This document shows positions 24,697 through 33,579 of a stretch of 49,803 nt of DNA, one piece after another. The notes beneath the pieces were generated by a model. The model worked only from the letters and a program-made list of their open reading frames with translations. It was not told where the DNA came from and did no database searches. The translations under genes and the position numbers were made by a program. The first letter of the stretch is position 1. Each line of letters opens with the position of its first letter. Source of the stretch: Planctomycetia bacterium. GTDB lineage: Bacteria > Planctomycetota > Planctomycetia > Pirellulales > UBA1268. The DNA lies in contig JAPLNR010000006.1 of NCBI GenBank assembly GCA_026401035.1, positions 1-49,803 of the forward strand, read 5' to 3'.

Positions 24697-24726
24697 CGTC
24701 CAATCCGGCCGGTTCGCGGCATAGTA
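24697..24726 (+). promoter_or_regulatory. Shared promoter motif, copy (iv): upstream of the 24780 gene
   Basis: Plus strand C-GTCCAATCCG-N9-CGGCATAGT-A, ending 54 bases before the 24780 start. Bases just upstream (ATTC.CG..AGAA.C) also match copy (i). It is the only plus-strand copy and would drive the 24780 gene and probably the two PSCyt-module genes after it. Confidence 0.74.
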
Positions 24727-24779
24727 CCTGTGTGTTCTCGTTCCCAGAAAGCCACGCATTGATCGCGCAACAGGCAATC

Positions 24780-25460
24780 ATGAAATCCACCGTCGGAATC
24801 CTTCTTGTCTTTCTGTCGTCAGCGGTTCACGCCACTGAGGATTTGCCGGAAATGAAGCCGCTGCTCGGCGAGCGGGGCGACGTGATTTTCTCCGAGTCCT
24901 TCGACGGCCCAAAGCCAGTTCCGCTTCGGGTCATCCGGAACACGATGTCCGAGATCGCCGACGGCGGGGTGCGTCTGGGGACGAAAATCGAACGACCGGA
25001 GTGGGGTCACGGCGGCATCGCGTTTGTCTACGGGAAGGACCGAGCCGCGCTCGAGGATTTCATTCTTGAAGCGGACTTCCGCTGGGATGTCGGGCAGAGT
25101 TTTGGCTTCCAGTTCCCCAGGGTGCGCGAGGCAGGAGAACCTGTGCACGGGGTTGCCCCCGAGTTCTTTATCCGATTCCGCCGACCCAAGGATGTGACCC
25201 AGCCGGGCTCCTGGGATATCAGAGACAACGCGCCAAAAGCCACCGTAGGCGAACACAAGGCCACCTTCCCGCCGGGCCAGTGGCATCGGGTCATGATCGA
25301 GGTGCGGAATGACGAAGTGGCGGTGCAACTCAGCAATGGCCAGTCCCTGCGAGGGAAGTGCAACAAAGCCAGCGCTCCCAAAATATCTCCTCAGATCGGC
25401 ACGGGCCCAGACGGTAGTGAGGCCGTTGTGGACAACATCAGAATCTCCGCCTTCCACTGA
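24780..25460 (+). CDS. Small secreted protein, probably concanavalin/jelly-roll fold (DUF1080-like)
   Basis: 226 residues with a signal peptide (MKSTVGILLVFLSSAVHA). The mature part reads GDVIFSESFDGPKPVPLRVI, ALEDFILEADFRWDVGQSFG, PPGQWHRVMIEVRNDEVAVQ and DGSEAVVDNIRISAF. This beta-strand pattern is that of laminin-G/DUF1080 (3-keto-disaccharide hydrolase-like) proteins, usually exported in planctomycetes. The initiation region (GCAACAGGCAATC-ATG) is shared with the fused sulfatase. Promoter motif copy (iv) lies 54 bases upstream. It may bind or hydrolyse a saccharide; neither is shown. The next gene begins 59 bases after its stop. Confidence 0.72.
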   Translation: MKSTVGILLVFLSSAVHATEDLPEMKPLLGERGDVIFSESFDGPKPVPLRVIRNTMSEIADGGVRLGTKIERPEWGHGGIAFVYGKDRAALEDFILEADFRWDVGQSFGFQFPRVREAGEPVHGVAPEFFIRFRRPKDVTQPGSWDIRDNAPKATVGEHKATFPPGQWHRVMIEVRNDEVAVQLSNGQSLRGKCNKASAPKISPQIGTGPDGSEAVVDNIRISAFH

Positions 25461-25519
25461 TTACGCTGATGCGCCGATGTATTCGTCGTGACTTTTATTT
25501 GCTCGAGGTCCGCTGCTCC

Positions 25520-28500
25520 ATGTCGAGCCACATCGTGCCACATCGATCGCGGCCGTTACGGACGGTGGTTCTCTCCGCCGCCGCTGCGCTTCTTTTAGGC
25601 GACCCGATTGTGTCCTTTCCTGCGGCCGCCGTCGCAGGCGAATTCCCCGGTGCTGTGGCCCTCTTCGAGTCGAAAGTGCGGCCTCTCCTCGCGCACCGCT
25701 GCGCCGGGTGTCATGGGGCGGGCACCGTTGAAGGTGATTTCGACATTTCGAACCGCGAGAAACTGCTCGCAGGCGGGTATAGCGGCCCCGCCGTCGTGCC
25801 CGGCAAGGCAATGGAAAGCCTGATGTACCGGCTGGCCGCACGGCTCGAGGAGCCGCACATGCCGGAGGAGGGAGACGCGCTCACCGCGGAGGAGCTCGGC
25901 TGGCTCGCCGAATGGATCAACGGTGGAGCTCCGTTCGACAAGCCGCTCATCGACGACTCCGACCGCGGGCCATGGACGGATCGCGTGGTGAAGCCGGAGG
26001 CCCGGGACTACTGGGCGTTCCGCCCGCTCGCAGCCGTCAGCCCGCCCGAGCCCGCCGACCCGAACGGCTGGTGTCGCAATCCGATTGACCGCTTCATCCT
26101 CGCGAAGCTCGAGTCAGCCGGTCTCGCACCGTCGCCCGAGGCCCCGCCGCAGACGCTCCTCCGCCGGCTCTCGTTTGACCTCACCGGGTTGCCGGCGACG
26201 CCGCAGGAGATTGCCGACTTCTACGAGTCGTGGTCAAAGCAGGCCGGCGTCGCGTATGAGCAGGCAGTCGACGATCTCCTATCGCGGGCGTCGTTTGGCG
26301 AGCGGTGGGCCCAGCACTGGCTCGATGTCGCCCGCTTCGCCGAGAGCTTCGGCTACGAACAGGACTACGACCGTCCCCATGCCCATCACTACCGCGACTT
26401 CGTGATCAAGGCCTTCAACGATGACCTTCCCTACGACACGTTCCTGCGATGGCAACTCGCCGGCGACGAGTTTGCCCCAGGCAATCTCGACGCGCAGAAG
26501 GCGACCGGCTTCCTTGCCGCAGGAGCGTTTCCGACACAGCTGACGGAGAAAGAATTCGAGAGCGCTCGCTCCACCGAACTCGACGACATGGTGGGCACGG
26601 TCGGCACCGCGATGCTCGGAGCGACGATCGGCTGCGCCCGCTGCCACGACCACAAGTTCGATCCCTTCCCGCAGGCCGACTACTACCGCATGGCGGCGAC
26701 CTTCACTGGGACGATCCGTTCAAACGTCGAGCTACAGGTGGATCCGGCCAAGGACCGCGAGATCCTCGCGGCATGGGAGGCCCGACGGCTCGCGGCCGTG
26801 AAGGCCCGGGAAGCCTATGAGCGTGACGAACTGCCAAAGCGGTTCGACGCGTTCGTGGCTGCGTGGACGCCTACCGCAGGCGACGAGACGCGGCCATGGC
26901 GACTGGGCAAGCTCGTGTCGGCGGAAGCCAAGTCGGGACGGAGCTTCGCACCGCTCGACGATGGATCGCTCCTGGCCGTCGGCGTGGCTGCCGATCGCGA
27001 CAGCTACACGTTCGTGATCGATGCACCGCTCGAGACGGTCGCTGCCCTGCGGATCGATGCGATCGCCGATGCGTCGTTGCCGCGCGGCGGGCCGGGCCGT
27101 GCTGCCAACGGCAACTTCGCCCTCTCGAATCTCACCGTCTCCGCCGCGCCAATTTCCGCCAAGAGCAAGCCGGCGGCGAAGCCCACGGCGATCACGCTCG
27201 TGAATCCGCGGGCGGATTTCTCGCAGGCGTCGCCTTCGCTGCTGGTCGAGCATGCGATCGATGCAAACGGTTCGACAGCCTGGGCGGTCGATCCGCAGGT
27301 TGGCACGTCACATGCGGCGGTATTCGACTTTGACAAACCGGTGCAGCATGAAGGCGGTGTGCGGCTGACGGTGAAACTTGAGTTCACGAACAACGCGAAG
27401 CACTCGATCGGCCGGCCGCGAATCTCGTTCGCTGCTGCCCCGGGCGAGAAGGCGGAGCCGGTCACTGCCGACCACGACCCGGTGGATGCCGATGGGGAGC
27501 CGCGACGCCGCGTGACCGAACTCCTCGCCACACCCGCCGCGGAGCGGACGGATGGGGAGAAGTTGAAACTCGCCGCGCTCCACCGAAAGTGTGACGAAGG
27601 CTGGCGGGCTCTCGACACGGTCGTCAGGCGACTCGACGCCGAAAAGCCTGCCCCGACGCTCGTGAAGGTGCTTGTGGCCAGTGAGAACGTGCCAAAGATC
27701 CCGCACCACGCCGACGAGCGCGGCTACCCGCACTTTTACCCCGAGACCCACTTCTTGCGACGTGGTGACGTGAACCAGAAGGAAGGCGTGGCGACGACCG
27801 GGTTTCTGCAGGTGCTCATGCGGCATCCCGACGGGGTGGCCCACTGGCTCGAACCCGCGCCCGACGGGGCGACGACGAGCCACCGCCGCGCCGCGCTGGC
27901 CCGCTGGATCACCGACGTCGACCATGGAGCCGGCCACGTTGCCGCCCGAGTCGTCGTCAACCGACTCTGGCAGCATCATTTCGGCGCGGGCCTCGTCGCC
28001 ACGCCGAGCGACTTTGGCAAGCAGGCCGATCCGCCGTCGCATCCCGAACTCCTCGATTGGCTCGCCGGCGAGCTGATCGACAGCGGCTGGAGCCTGAAAT
28101 CGATCCACCGCCTGATGGTAACGAGCGCCGCCTACCGGCAGTCGAGCGCGATCGATCCGGCGAAAGCCAAGTTCGACCCGGGCAACCGGCTTGTCTGGCG
28201 GTTCAACCGCCGCCGGCTGGAAGGGGAAGCGATCCGCGATACGCTGCTTTCGATGTCAGGCGCGCTCGATCCCACGCTCTATGGCCGGGCCGGACGCGAC
28301 GAGGCGAGCCCGAGGCGGAGTCTCTACCTCGAGCGAAAGCGAAGCAAGCTGCCGCTCTTCCTGCGGACCTTCGATTCGCCCGACTTCGTATCGGGCGTGG
28401 CAAACCGGTCGGTGACGACGACCGCGCCGCAGGCGCTCGTGATGATGAACTCACCGCAGGCCCGCGTGTGGGCCGAACGGTTTGCCAAGAAACTCATGGC

Positions 28501-28777
28501 CGAGGCCGGATCGATCCCGGAGGTGCCACCGTTGCCCGGCCAGCCGCAGGATTCCGCCGCGACTGACGCCGCACCGCAGGTGAAACTGGTTCGCGCGGCC
28601 TACGCAACCGCGTTTGGCCGCGCCCCCACGCCGACCGAACTCCATGACGCGACGCTGTTCATCGCGTCGCAGCAGGCGGCCTACGCCGCAGCGGGAAGCC
28701 ACGACGGCCCGACCGCCGCGGTCACTGACTTTTGCCAGGTGCTGATGGGGCTCAACGAGACGATGCACATCGAGTGA
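25520..28777 (+). CDS. PSCyt1/DUF1549/DUF1553 secreted haem protein
   Basis: About 1,085 residues. After a signal peptide: PSCyt1 with CAGCH (residues 61-65), DUF1549 (NPIDRFILAKLESAGLAPSP, RLSFDLTGLPATPQEI, SFGERWAQHWLDVARFAES, CARCHDHKFDPFPQADYYRM), a middle beta-rich insertion, and DUF1553 at the C-terminus (HRRAALARWITD, RVVVNRLWQHHFGAGLVATP, DFGKQADPPSHPELLDWLAG, LFLRTFDSPDF). I use the ATG at 25520 for the cleaner signal peptide; 25469 is in frame. It pairs with the DUF1501 gene 9 bases downstream, the standard planctomycete arrangement. The function of the family is still unproven; periplasmic redox or sugar metabolism is suspected. Confidence 0.93.
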   Translation: MSSHIVPHRSRPLRTVVLSAAAALLLGDPIVSFPAAAVAGEFPGAVALFESKVRPLLAHRCAGCHGAGTVEGDFDISNREKLLAGGYSGPAVVPGKAMESLMYRLAARLEEPHMPEEGDALTAEELGWLAEWINGGAPFDKPLIDDSDRGPWTDRVVKPEARDYWAFRPLAAVSPPEPADPNGWCRNPIDRFILAKLESAGLAPSPEAPPQTLLRRLSFDLTGLPATPQEIADFYESWSKQAGVAYEQAVDDLLSRASFGERWAQHWLDVARFAESFGYEQDYDRPHAHHYRDFVIKAFNDDLPYDTFLRWQLAGDEFAPGNLDAQKATGFLAAGAFPTQLTEKEFESARSTELDDMVGTVGTAMLGATIGCARCHDHKFDPFPQADYYRMAATFTGTIRSNVELQVDPAKDREILAAWEARRLAAVKAREAYERDELPKRFDAFVAAWTPTAGDETRPWRLGKLVSAEAKSGRSFAPLDDGSLLAVGVAADRDSYTFVIDAPLETVAALRIDAIADASLPRGGPGRAANGNFALSNLTVSAAPISAKSKPAAKPTAITLVNPRADFSQASPSLLVEHAIDANGSTAWAVDPQVGTSHAAVFDFDKPVQHEGGVRLTVKLEFTNNAKHSIGRPRISFAAAPGEKAEPVTADHDPVDADGEPRRRVTELLATPAAERTDGEKLKLAALHRKCDEGWRALDTVVRRLDAEKPAPTLVKVLVASENVPKIPHHADERGYPHFYPETHFLRRGDVNQKEGVATTGFLQVLMRHPDGVAHWLEPAPDGATTSHRRAALARWITDVDHGAGHVAARVVVNRLWQHHFGAGLVATPSDFGKQADPPSHPELLDWLAGELIDSGWSLKSIHRLMVTSAAYRQSSAIDPAKAKFDPGNRLVWRFNRRRLEGEAIRDTLLSMSGALDPTLYGRAGRDEASPRRSLYLERKRSKLPLFLRTFDSPDFVSGVANRSVTTTAPQALVMMNSPQARVWAERFAKKLMAEAGSIPEVPPLPGQPQDSAATDAAPQVKLVRAAYATAFGRAPTPTELHDATLFIASQQAAYAAAGSHDGPTAAVTDFCQVLMGLNETMHIE

Positions 28778-28786
28778 TAGGAACCC

Positions 28787-30274
28787 ATGACAGATCCGAA
28801 TACCATCCGCCGACTTATGTCCGATCTTTCGCCCATCCTGCCGCGTCGCGAGATGCTCAGGCGGGCCGGAGCCGGGTTCGGAATTCTGGGCCTCGCGGGG
28901 CTCCTCCAGAACGAGGCGATTGCCGCCGCCACGATGCCGGTCGACGGCGGCGGGCTCGCCGACAATCCGCTGGCACCTCGCCCGAGTCATTTTCCCGGCA
29001 AGGCGAAGAGCGTGATCTGGCTCTTCATCAACGGGGGGCCGAGCCACGTCGACACCTTCGACTACAAGCCTGAACTCGAGAAGCGGGACGGTCAGGAACT
29101 CCCCGGCTTCGACAAGAATACTGGCTTCTTCGCGGGTGCCGTGGGCGGACTCATGAAGAGCCCCTTTGAATTCCATCAGCACGGCCAGAGCGGGGCCTGG
29201 GTGTCGAGCCTGTTCCCTCAGATGGCGAAACATGTCGACAAGATGGCCTTCCTCAAGAGCTGCTGGACCGACACCAACAACCACGCGCCGGCGCTTCTCA
29301 AGATCAACACGGGTGTCACGCGGATGGGTTTCCCGTGCACCGGATCGTGGGTCACCTACGGCCTCGGCAGCGAGAACCGCGACCTGCCCGGCTTCGTCGT
29401 CATGTACGACACGAAGGGCCGCGGGCTCCCCAAGGGCTACGCGCAGAACTGGTCGGCAGGCTTTCTGCCGGGCGTCTTCCAGGGGACAGGCATCGACACG
29501 GCCGGCACACCGATCCCCAACCTTATTCGCACCAAAGGGATGACCGACGCCCAGCAGCGGGCACAGTTTGACCTCGCTGCCAGGCTCAACACCCACCATC
29601 TCGCCTCCACCGGGGACGCGGCGCTGCAGGCTCGAATCGAGAGCTTTGAACTTGCCTATCGGATGCAGATGTCGGCACCCGAAGCGCTCGCACTTACGAG
29701 TGAAACGAAGGAAACCCACGACCTGTATGGGCTCGACGATCCCACCTGTGGCCACTTCGCCAAACAGTGCCTGATCGCGCGACGACTCGTCGAGCGGGGC
29801 GTGCGATTCATCCAGATCTACTCCGGCGGCGAGGAGAACCAGAAGAGCTGGGACGGCCACGCCGACATCCAGGGCAACCACTCCGGGTTCGCGGCCGAGA
29901 CCGACCGGCCGATCGCGGCGCTGCTCGAGGATCTCTCCCGCCGTGGCCTGCTCGACGAGACACTCGTCGTCTGGGGAGGTGAGTTTGGCCGGCTGCCGAT
30001 CGCGCAGAAGAGCGCGAAGCCGGGCCGCGACCACAACCCGCACGCCTTCACCGTCTGGATGGCGGGCGGCGGCGTGAAGGGGGGCGTGACCCACGGCGCC
30101 ACCGATGAGGTTGGCTTCAAGGCCGTCGAGGATCGCGTGAGCGTCAATGATCTGCATGCGACGATCCTGCACCTTCTCGGCATGGACCATCGGCAGCTGA
30201 CCTACCGATTCAACGGCCGCGATTTCCGACTGACGGACGTTGCCGGTGTCGTGGTGAACGACATCCTGGTCTGA
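28787..30274 (+). CDS. DUF1501 Tat-exported protein
   Basis: 495 residues. A twin-arginine signal (PRREMLRRAGAGFGILGLAG) is followed by the DUF1501 core: SVIWLFINGGPSHVDTFDYK, GAWVSSLFPQMAKHVDKMAF, GVRFIQIYSGGEENQKSWDG, TLVVWGGEFGRLPIAQKS, GRDHNPHAFTVWMAGGGVKG. DUF1501 is related to the alkaline-phosphatase/sulfatase fold, but no catalytic nucleophile can be pointed to here. It is nearly always next to a DUF1549/DUF1553 gene, as in this case, with AGGA before the ATG. Probably a folded cofactor-bearing partner of the PSCyt protein. Confidence 0.94.
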   Translation: MTDPNTIRRLMSDLSPILPRREMLRRAGAGFGILGLAGLLQNEAIAAATMPVDGGGLADNPLAPRPSHFPGKAKSVIWLFINGGPSHVDTFDYKPELEKRDGQELPGFDKNTGFFAGAVGGLMKSPFEFHQHGQSGAWVSSLFPQMAKHVDKMAFLKSCWTDTNNHAPALLKINTGVTRMGFPCTGSWVTYGLGSENRDLPGFVVMYDTKGRGLPKGYAQNWSAGFLPGVFQGTGIDTAGTPIPNLIRTKGMTDAQQRAQFDLAARLNTHHLASTGDAALQARIESFELAYRMQMSAPEALALTSETKETHDLYGLDDPTCGHFAKQCLIARRLVERGVRFIQIYSGGEENQKSWDGHADIQGNHSGFAAETDRPIAALLEDLSRRGLLDETLVVWGGEFGRLPIAQKSAKPGRDHNPHAFTVWMAGGGVKGGVTHGATDEVGFKAVEDRVSVNDLHATILHLLGMDHRQLTYRFNGRDFRLTDVAGVVVNDILV

Positions 30275-30283
30275 AAAGCCGAC

Positions 30284-31753
30284 TCATTCGCGAGCTGACC
30301 CCGTCCCCTTCGGCTCCTTGCTCTGCTTTGGCGATTGCAGAACCGTCGGGTAGATCGTCTGGGGATTCGCGACGATGCCGGGGGGCCGGCGGGTCGGTGA
30401 CTGGGGATTCCCCAGGTCCTGCTGCATGGCCGCCGCGAGGGCCTTCAGGTCGGCGACCACCTCCGGATGCGACGCGGCGACGTTGGTCGTCTCGCCGATG
30501 TCGGCATCGAGATCATAGAGCCGCGGCTGGTCGAGCGAGGCCGGCTCCGGTGCCAGGGCGTTCTTGATGCCCATGCCACTAGCCTGTGACGCGATCGCGA
30601 GTTTCCACCGCCCCTTCCGGACTGCCTGGAGGCCTTCGCCCAGGAAGTAAAAGTGGGCGTATCGCGGTGATTCCGGCGAGGAGCCAAGAAGCAGGCCCGA
30701 CATATCCCGGCCGTCGATGACCGGTTCGGAGGGCACCGTGCCGCCGGCGAGCTTCACGCATGTCGGCAACAGATCGATCGTGCCGGCCACCGCGTCACAG
30801 GTGGTGCCCGGCTTGATGCGCCCGGGCCACCAGGCGATCGTCGGCACCCGCACGCCTCCCTCCCAGGTGCTCCCCTTGGATCCACGGAGCGGGCCGGCCG
30901 TCGTCGCATCGCCGACGACGCCCACCCAGGGGCCGTTGTCGCTCGTGAAGATCACGAGCGTGTTGTCGGCGAGCTTCAGCCGCCGGATCGCGTCGAGCAC
31001 TTCGCCGACGCTCCAGTCGACTTCCGCGACCCAGTCGCCGAACTTTCCGTTTTGGGTTTTTCCCTGAAACCGCTTCCCCGGAACGATCGGGGCATGCACC
31101 GCCGTATGCGGCATATACAGGAAGAACGGTCCATCCTTTGCCTCCTCGATGAACCGCACCGCCTCGGCCGTGCTCTTTTCCACGATCGCCGTCTGCATCT
31201 CGTCGGTCAGCAGTTCGGCGACTGTCTCGTCACGCAGCAGCGGCACGACCCGCTGGCCGGTTGCGACCGACACCCGCTGCATGTCATTCGAATAGGGAAT
31301 GCCGTAGTAGCGATCGAAGCCCTGACGGGTGGGGAGGAACTCGGGCTGATCTCCCAGATGCCATTTGCCGACGCATGCGGTGGCATAGCCGAGGGACTTC
31401 AGCCGTTCTGCGATCGTGACCTCGGCGGGATTGAGTCCCTTAGGACCGGCGGGAAAGTAGACCCCGGGCACGCCGACCCGCACTCCGTAGCAGCCAGTGA
31501 GCAGCTGCGCCCGTGAAACCGAGCAGACCGGCGCCGCGTAGAAACTCGTCAGTTTCATTCCCTCTGCCGCCATGCGGTCAAGGTTGGGCGTCTGCTGCTT
31601 CGTGGCCCCGAACGGCCCGATATCGCCATACCCCAAGTCATCGATGAAGATCACGACGACGTTGGGTGGGGCAGCAGCATGCGTGGTGCCGGTGGATACC
31701 GCCAGCGCTACCAGAACGCTCACGAGGCGGGCAACGAGGTTCGGATCGGTCAT
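30284..31753 (-). CDS. Secreted sulfatase with altered active-site motif (CSVSR)
   Basis: 489 residues: signal peptide, PNVVVIFIDDLGYGDIGPFG, then APVCSVSRAQLLTGCYGVRV, CVGKWHLGDQPEF, FTSDNGPWVGVVGDATTAGP and [18 protein letters not shown]. All other sulfatase hallmarks are present, but the formylglycine site is C77-S-V-S-R instead of C-x-P-x-R: the proline is replaced by valine. I re-read the codons (TGC TCG GTT TCA CGG). The ATG at 31753 has AGGAG upstream and TATAGT at 31779-31784. The gene is divergent from the esterase-lactonase gene and ends 9 bases from the convergent DUF1501 gene. It is a close relative of the truncated sulfatase at 46.8-47.3 kb. Confidence 0.92.
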   Translation of the reverse strand: MTDPNLVARLVSVLVALAVSTGTTHAAAPPNVVVIFIDDLGYGDIGPFGATKQQTPNLDRMAAEGMKLTSFYAAPVCSVSRAQLLTGCYGVRVGVPGVYFPAGPKGLNPAEVTIAERLKSLGYATACVGKWHLGDQPEFLPTRQGFDRYYGIPYSNDMQRVSVATGQRVVPLLRDETVAELLTDEMQTAIVEKSTAEAVRFIEEAKDGPFFLYMPHTAVHAPIVPGKRFQGKTQNGKFGDWVAEVDWSVGEVLDAIRRLKLADNTLVIFTSDNGPWVGVVGDATTAGPLRGSKGSTWEGGVRVPTIAWWPGRIKPGTTCDAVAGTIDLLPTCVKLAGGTVPSEPVIDGRDMSGLLLGSSPESPRYAHFYFLGEGLQAVRKGRWKLAIASQASGMGIKNALAPEPASLDQPRLYDLDADIGETTNVAASHPEVVADLKALAAAMQQDLGNPQSPTRRPPGIVANPQTIYPTVLQSPKQSKEPKGTGSARE

Positions 31754-31785
31754 AGATGGGCTCCTGCGAGGGCATGGTACTATAG

Positions 31786-31800
31786 CGTGTTTCACACACG
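31786..31800. promoter_or_regulatory. Inverted repeat between divergent sulfatase and esterase-lactonase genes
   Basis: CGTGT-TTCAC-ACACG, a perfect 5-base inverted repeat beside the TATAGT -10-like sequence of the sulfatase gene, within its -35/-10 spacer. The position is right for a repressor site acting on the sulfatase and perhaps on the divergent gene. Only one copy was found. Confidence 0.35.
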
Positions 31801-31871
31801 GAGAGTTCGCCATGCTCGGCCTCTCCCCGATCTTTTTGACGCTCACGACGATCCCGGGAGAGTTGCTCTTC

Positions 31872-33551
31872 ATGAATGCCTTTCGCGTAACTATTGTTGC
31901 CGTTGGTGTTGCCTTGGTCGCAAGTGTGCCGGGCGAAGCCGCTGAGAGTGCCCCGAGGGGGCAGTTGACGCAGGGCGTTCTGAACGAAAGTCGCCTGTAT
32001 CCCGGGGCGACACACGAGTATCAGGTCTATGTGCCGCCGCAGTTCACCGGAACAACGCCGGCGGCGGTCATGGTGTTTCAGGATGGTGCCTGGTATGCCA
32101 AGGCGGACGGGGCCTTCCGAGCGCCGGCGGTGTTCGATGCGTTGATCGACGCGGGTGCGATGCCGGTGACGATCGCGGTCTTCGTCAACCCAGGCATTGT
32201 GCCGCCGACGCGAGACGGGGCGAAGCCGCAGAGTATTCGATCTTTCGAATACGATTCGCTCTCTGACCGGTACGTGCGGTTCCTCATGGAGGACCTGCTT
32301 CCAGTCGCTTTGAAGGATTTGAACGTCTCGAGCGACCCGGCCCAGCGGGCGTTGTGCGGCATGTCTTCAGGGGGTATCTGTGCCTTCACGGCAGCCTGGC
32401 AGCGACCCGATCGGTTCGGCAAGGTAATGAGCCATATCGGCAGCTTTACGAACATCCGCGGCGGTGACGTTTACCCGGCCCTCATCCGCAAGACGGAACC
32501 TAAGCCGATCCGCGTGTATCTGGAAGATGCCAGCGGCGACCTCGACAACCTCCACGGCAGTTGGCCGCTCGCGAATCAGGAGATGGCGGCGGCGCTCGAG
32601 TTCATGGGCTACGACGTGCGGTTCGACTATGCCGAGGGCTTCGGGCACAACGGCAAGCATGGCGCCGAACTGTTCAGGGACGCGCTCACTTGGCTCTGGC
32701 GGAACGAAGCCCACGAAACCGCCTTTGACGTCTCGGCTCCGCTCGGCGGTGATCGAGCCCTCCGGCGGCAACTGATTCCCGGCGCGGGGTGGAGCGTCGT
32801 GGCTGACGGCCTTGGATTTGCCGACGCCTCCTGCACCGACGCCCAGGGACATTTTTATTTCTGCGACATGAAGGCACCGGCGGTCTACCGCGTGTCGGCT
32901 GCCGACGGTGCGAGGGAAACACTCACCACCGAGGCCGTCAGCGGCCTCGAGTGTGGACCCGACGGCCGGCTCTATGGCTGCCAAGGGGACAAGCAACGGG
33001 TGATCGCGATTGACACGGTGTCGGGGAGGGTTGACGTGATCGCCACGGGCGTCGCCCCCAACGATCTGGCCATCAACCCGGATGGCTTTCTGTATTTCAC
33101 CGACACGAAAGCCGGCGAGGTGAAACGAGTCGCGATCGCGACCGGTGAGGTCACGGTCGCGGCGCAAGGGCTGGCCGGCCCCAACGGCATCGCGCTGACC
33201 CGCGACGGCGGAACGCTGGCCGTGTCGGAATACCGTGGCGAGCATGTCTGGACGTTTCGGGTGAATCCCGACGGACCGCTTGACGCCGGCATGCCGACGA
33301 TGACTCTGCGGCGCGGAGACGGGCCCGAGGCCCGTGGTGACGGCATGGCGGTCGATGCGGCAGATCGGTATTACGTGACCAGCGCCGTGGGTATCCAGAT
33401 CTTCGATCCCACCGGCAGGCTCTCCGGCGTCATGGCGACGCCGGAGCCGGCAAAGCCGCTGACCAGTTGCATCCTTGCCGGGCCCAGCCATGAGTATCTC
33501 TATGTCACCAACGGCGACATGATTTTCCGGCGTCGGCTGAAGATCGACTGA
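31872..33551 (+). CDS. Fusion of alpha/beta-hydrolase esterase and SMP-30/gluconolactonase
   Basis: 559 residues with a signal peptide. Residues about 30-280 form an esterase-D/feruloyl-esterase-like hydrolase: nucleophile motif GMSSG (S165), acidic segment YLEDASGD, histidine in GFGHNGKH (H259). Residues about 305-559 form an SMP-30/gluconolactonase-type beta-propeller (GLGFADASCTDAQGHFYFCD, GVAPNDLAINPDGFLYFTDT, LAGPNGIALTRDGGTLAVSE). The ATG at 31872 has GGGAGAG upstream. One protein could thus free an ester-linked sugar and open a sugar lactone, feeding the sugar-acid genes downstream. Both domain calls are firm; substrates are inference. Confidence 0.88.
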   Translation: MNAFRVTIVAVGVALVASVPGEAAESAPRGQLTQGVLNESRLYPGATHEYQVYVPPQFTGTTPAAVMVFQDGAWYAKADGAFRAPAVFDALIDAGAMPVTIAVFVNPGIVPPTRDGAKPQSIRSFEYDSLSDRYVRFLMEDLLPVALKDLNVSSDPAQRALCGMSSGGICAFTAAWQRPDRFGKVMSHIGSFTNIRGGDVYPALIRKTEPKPIRVYLEDASGDLDNLHGSWPLANQEMAAALEFMGYDVRFDYAEGFGHNGKHGAELFRDALTWLWRNEAHETAFDVSAPLGGDRALRRQLIPGAGWSVVADGLGFADASCTDAQGHFYFCDMKAPAVYRVSAADGARETLTTEAVSGLECGPDGRLYGCQGDKQRVIAIDTVSGRVDVIATGVAPNDLAINPDGFLYFTDTKAGEVKRVAIATGEVTVAAQGLAGPNGIALTRDGGTLAVSEYRGEHVWTFRVNPDGPLDAGMPTMTLRRGDGPEARGDGMAVDAADRYYVTSAVGIQIFDPTGRLSGVMATPEPAKPLTSCILAGPSHEYLYVTNGDMIFRRRLKID

Positions 33552-33579
33552 CGACGACGCGGCGAACCACACCCAGTGC

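Noticed and set aside
28451..30190. A 579-codon open frame on the minus strand opposite the DUF1501 gene
   Set aside because: Antisense to a well-supported gene, no recognisable motifs; shadow frame.
33552..33579. Bidirectional terminator between convergent esterase-lactonase and dehydrogenase genes
   Set aside because: The 28-base gap has no convincing stem-loop with a T-run on either strand.
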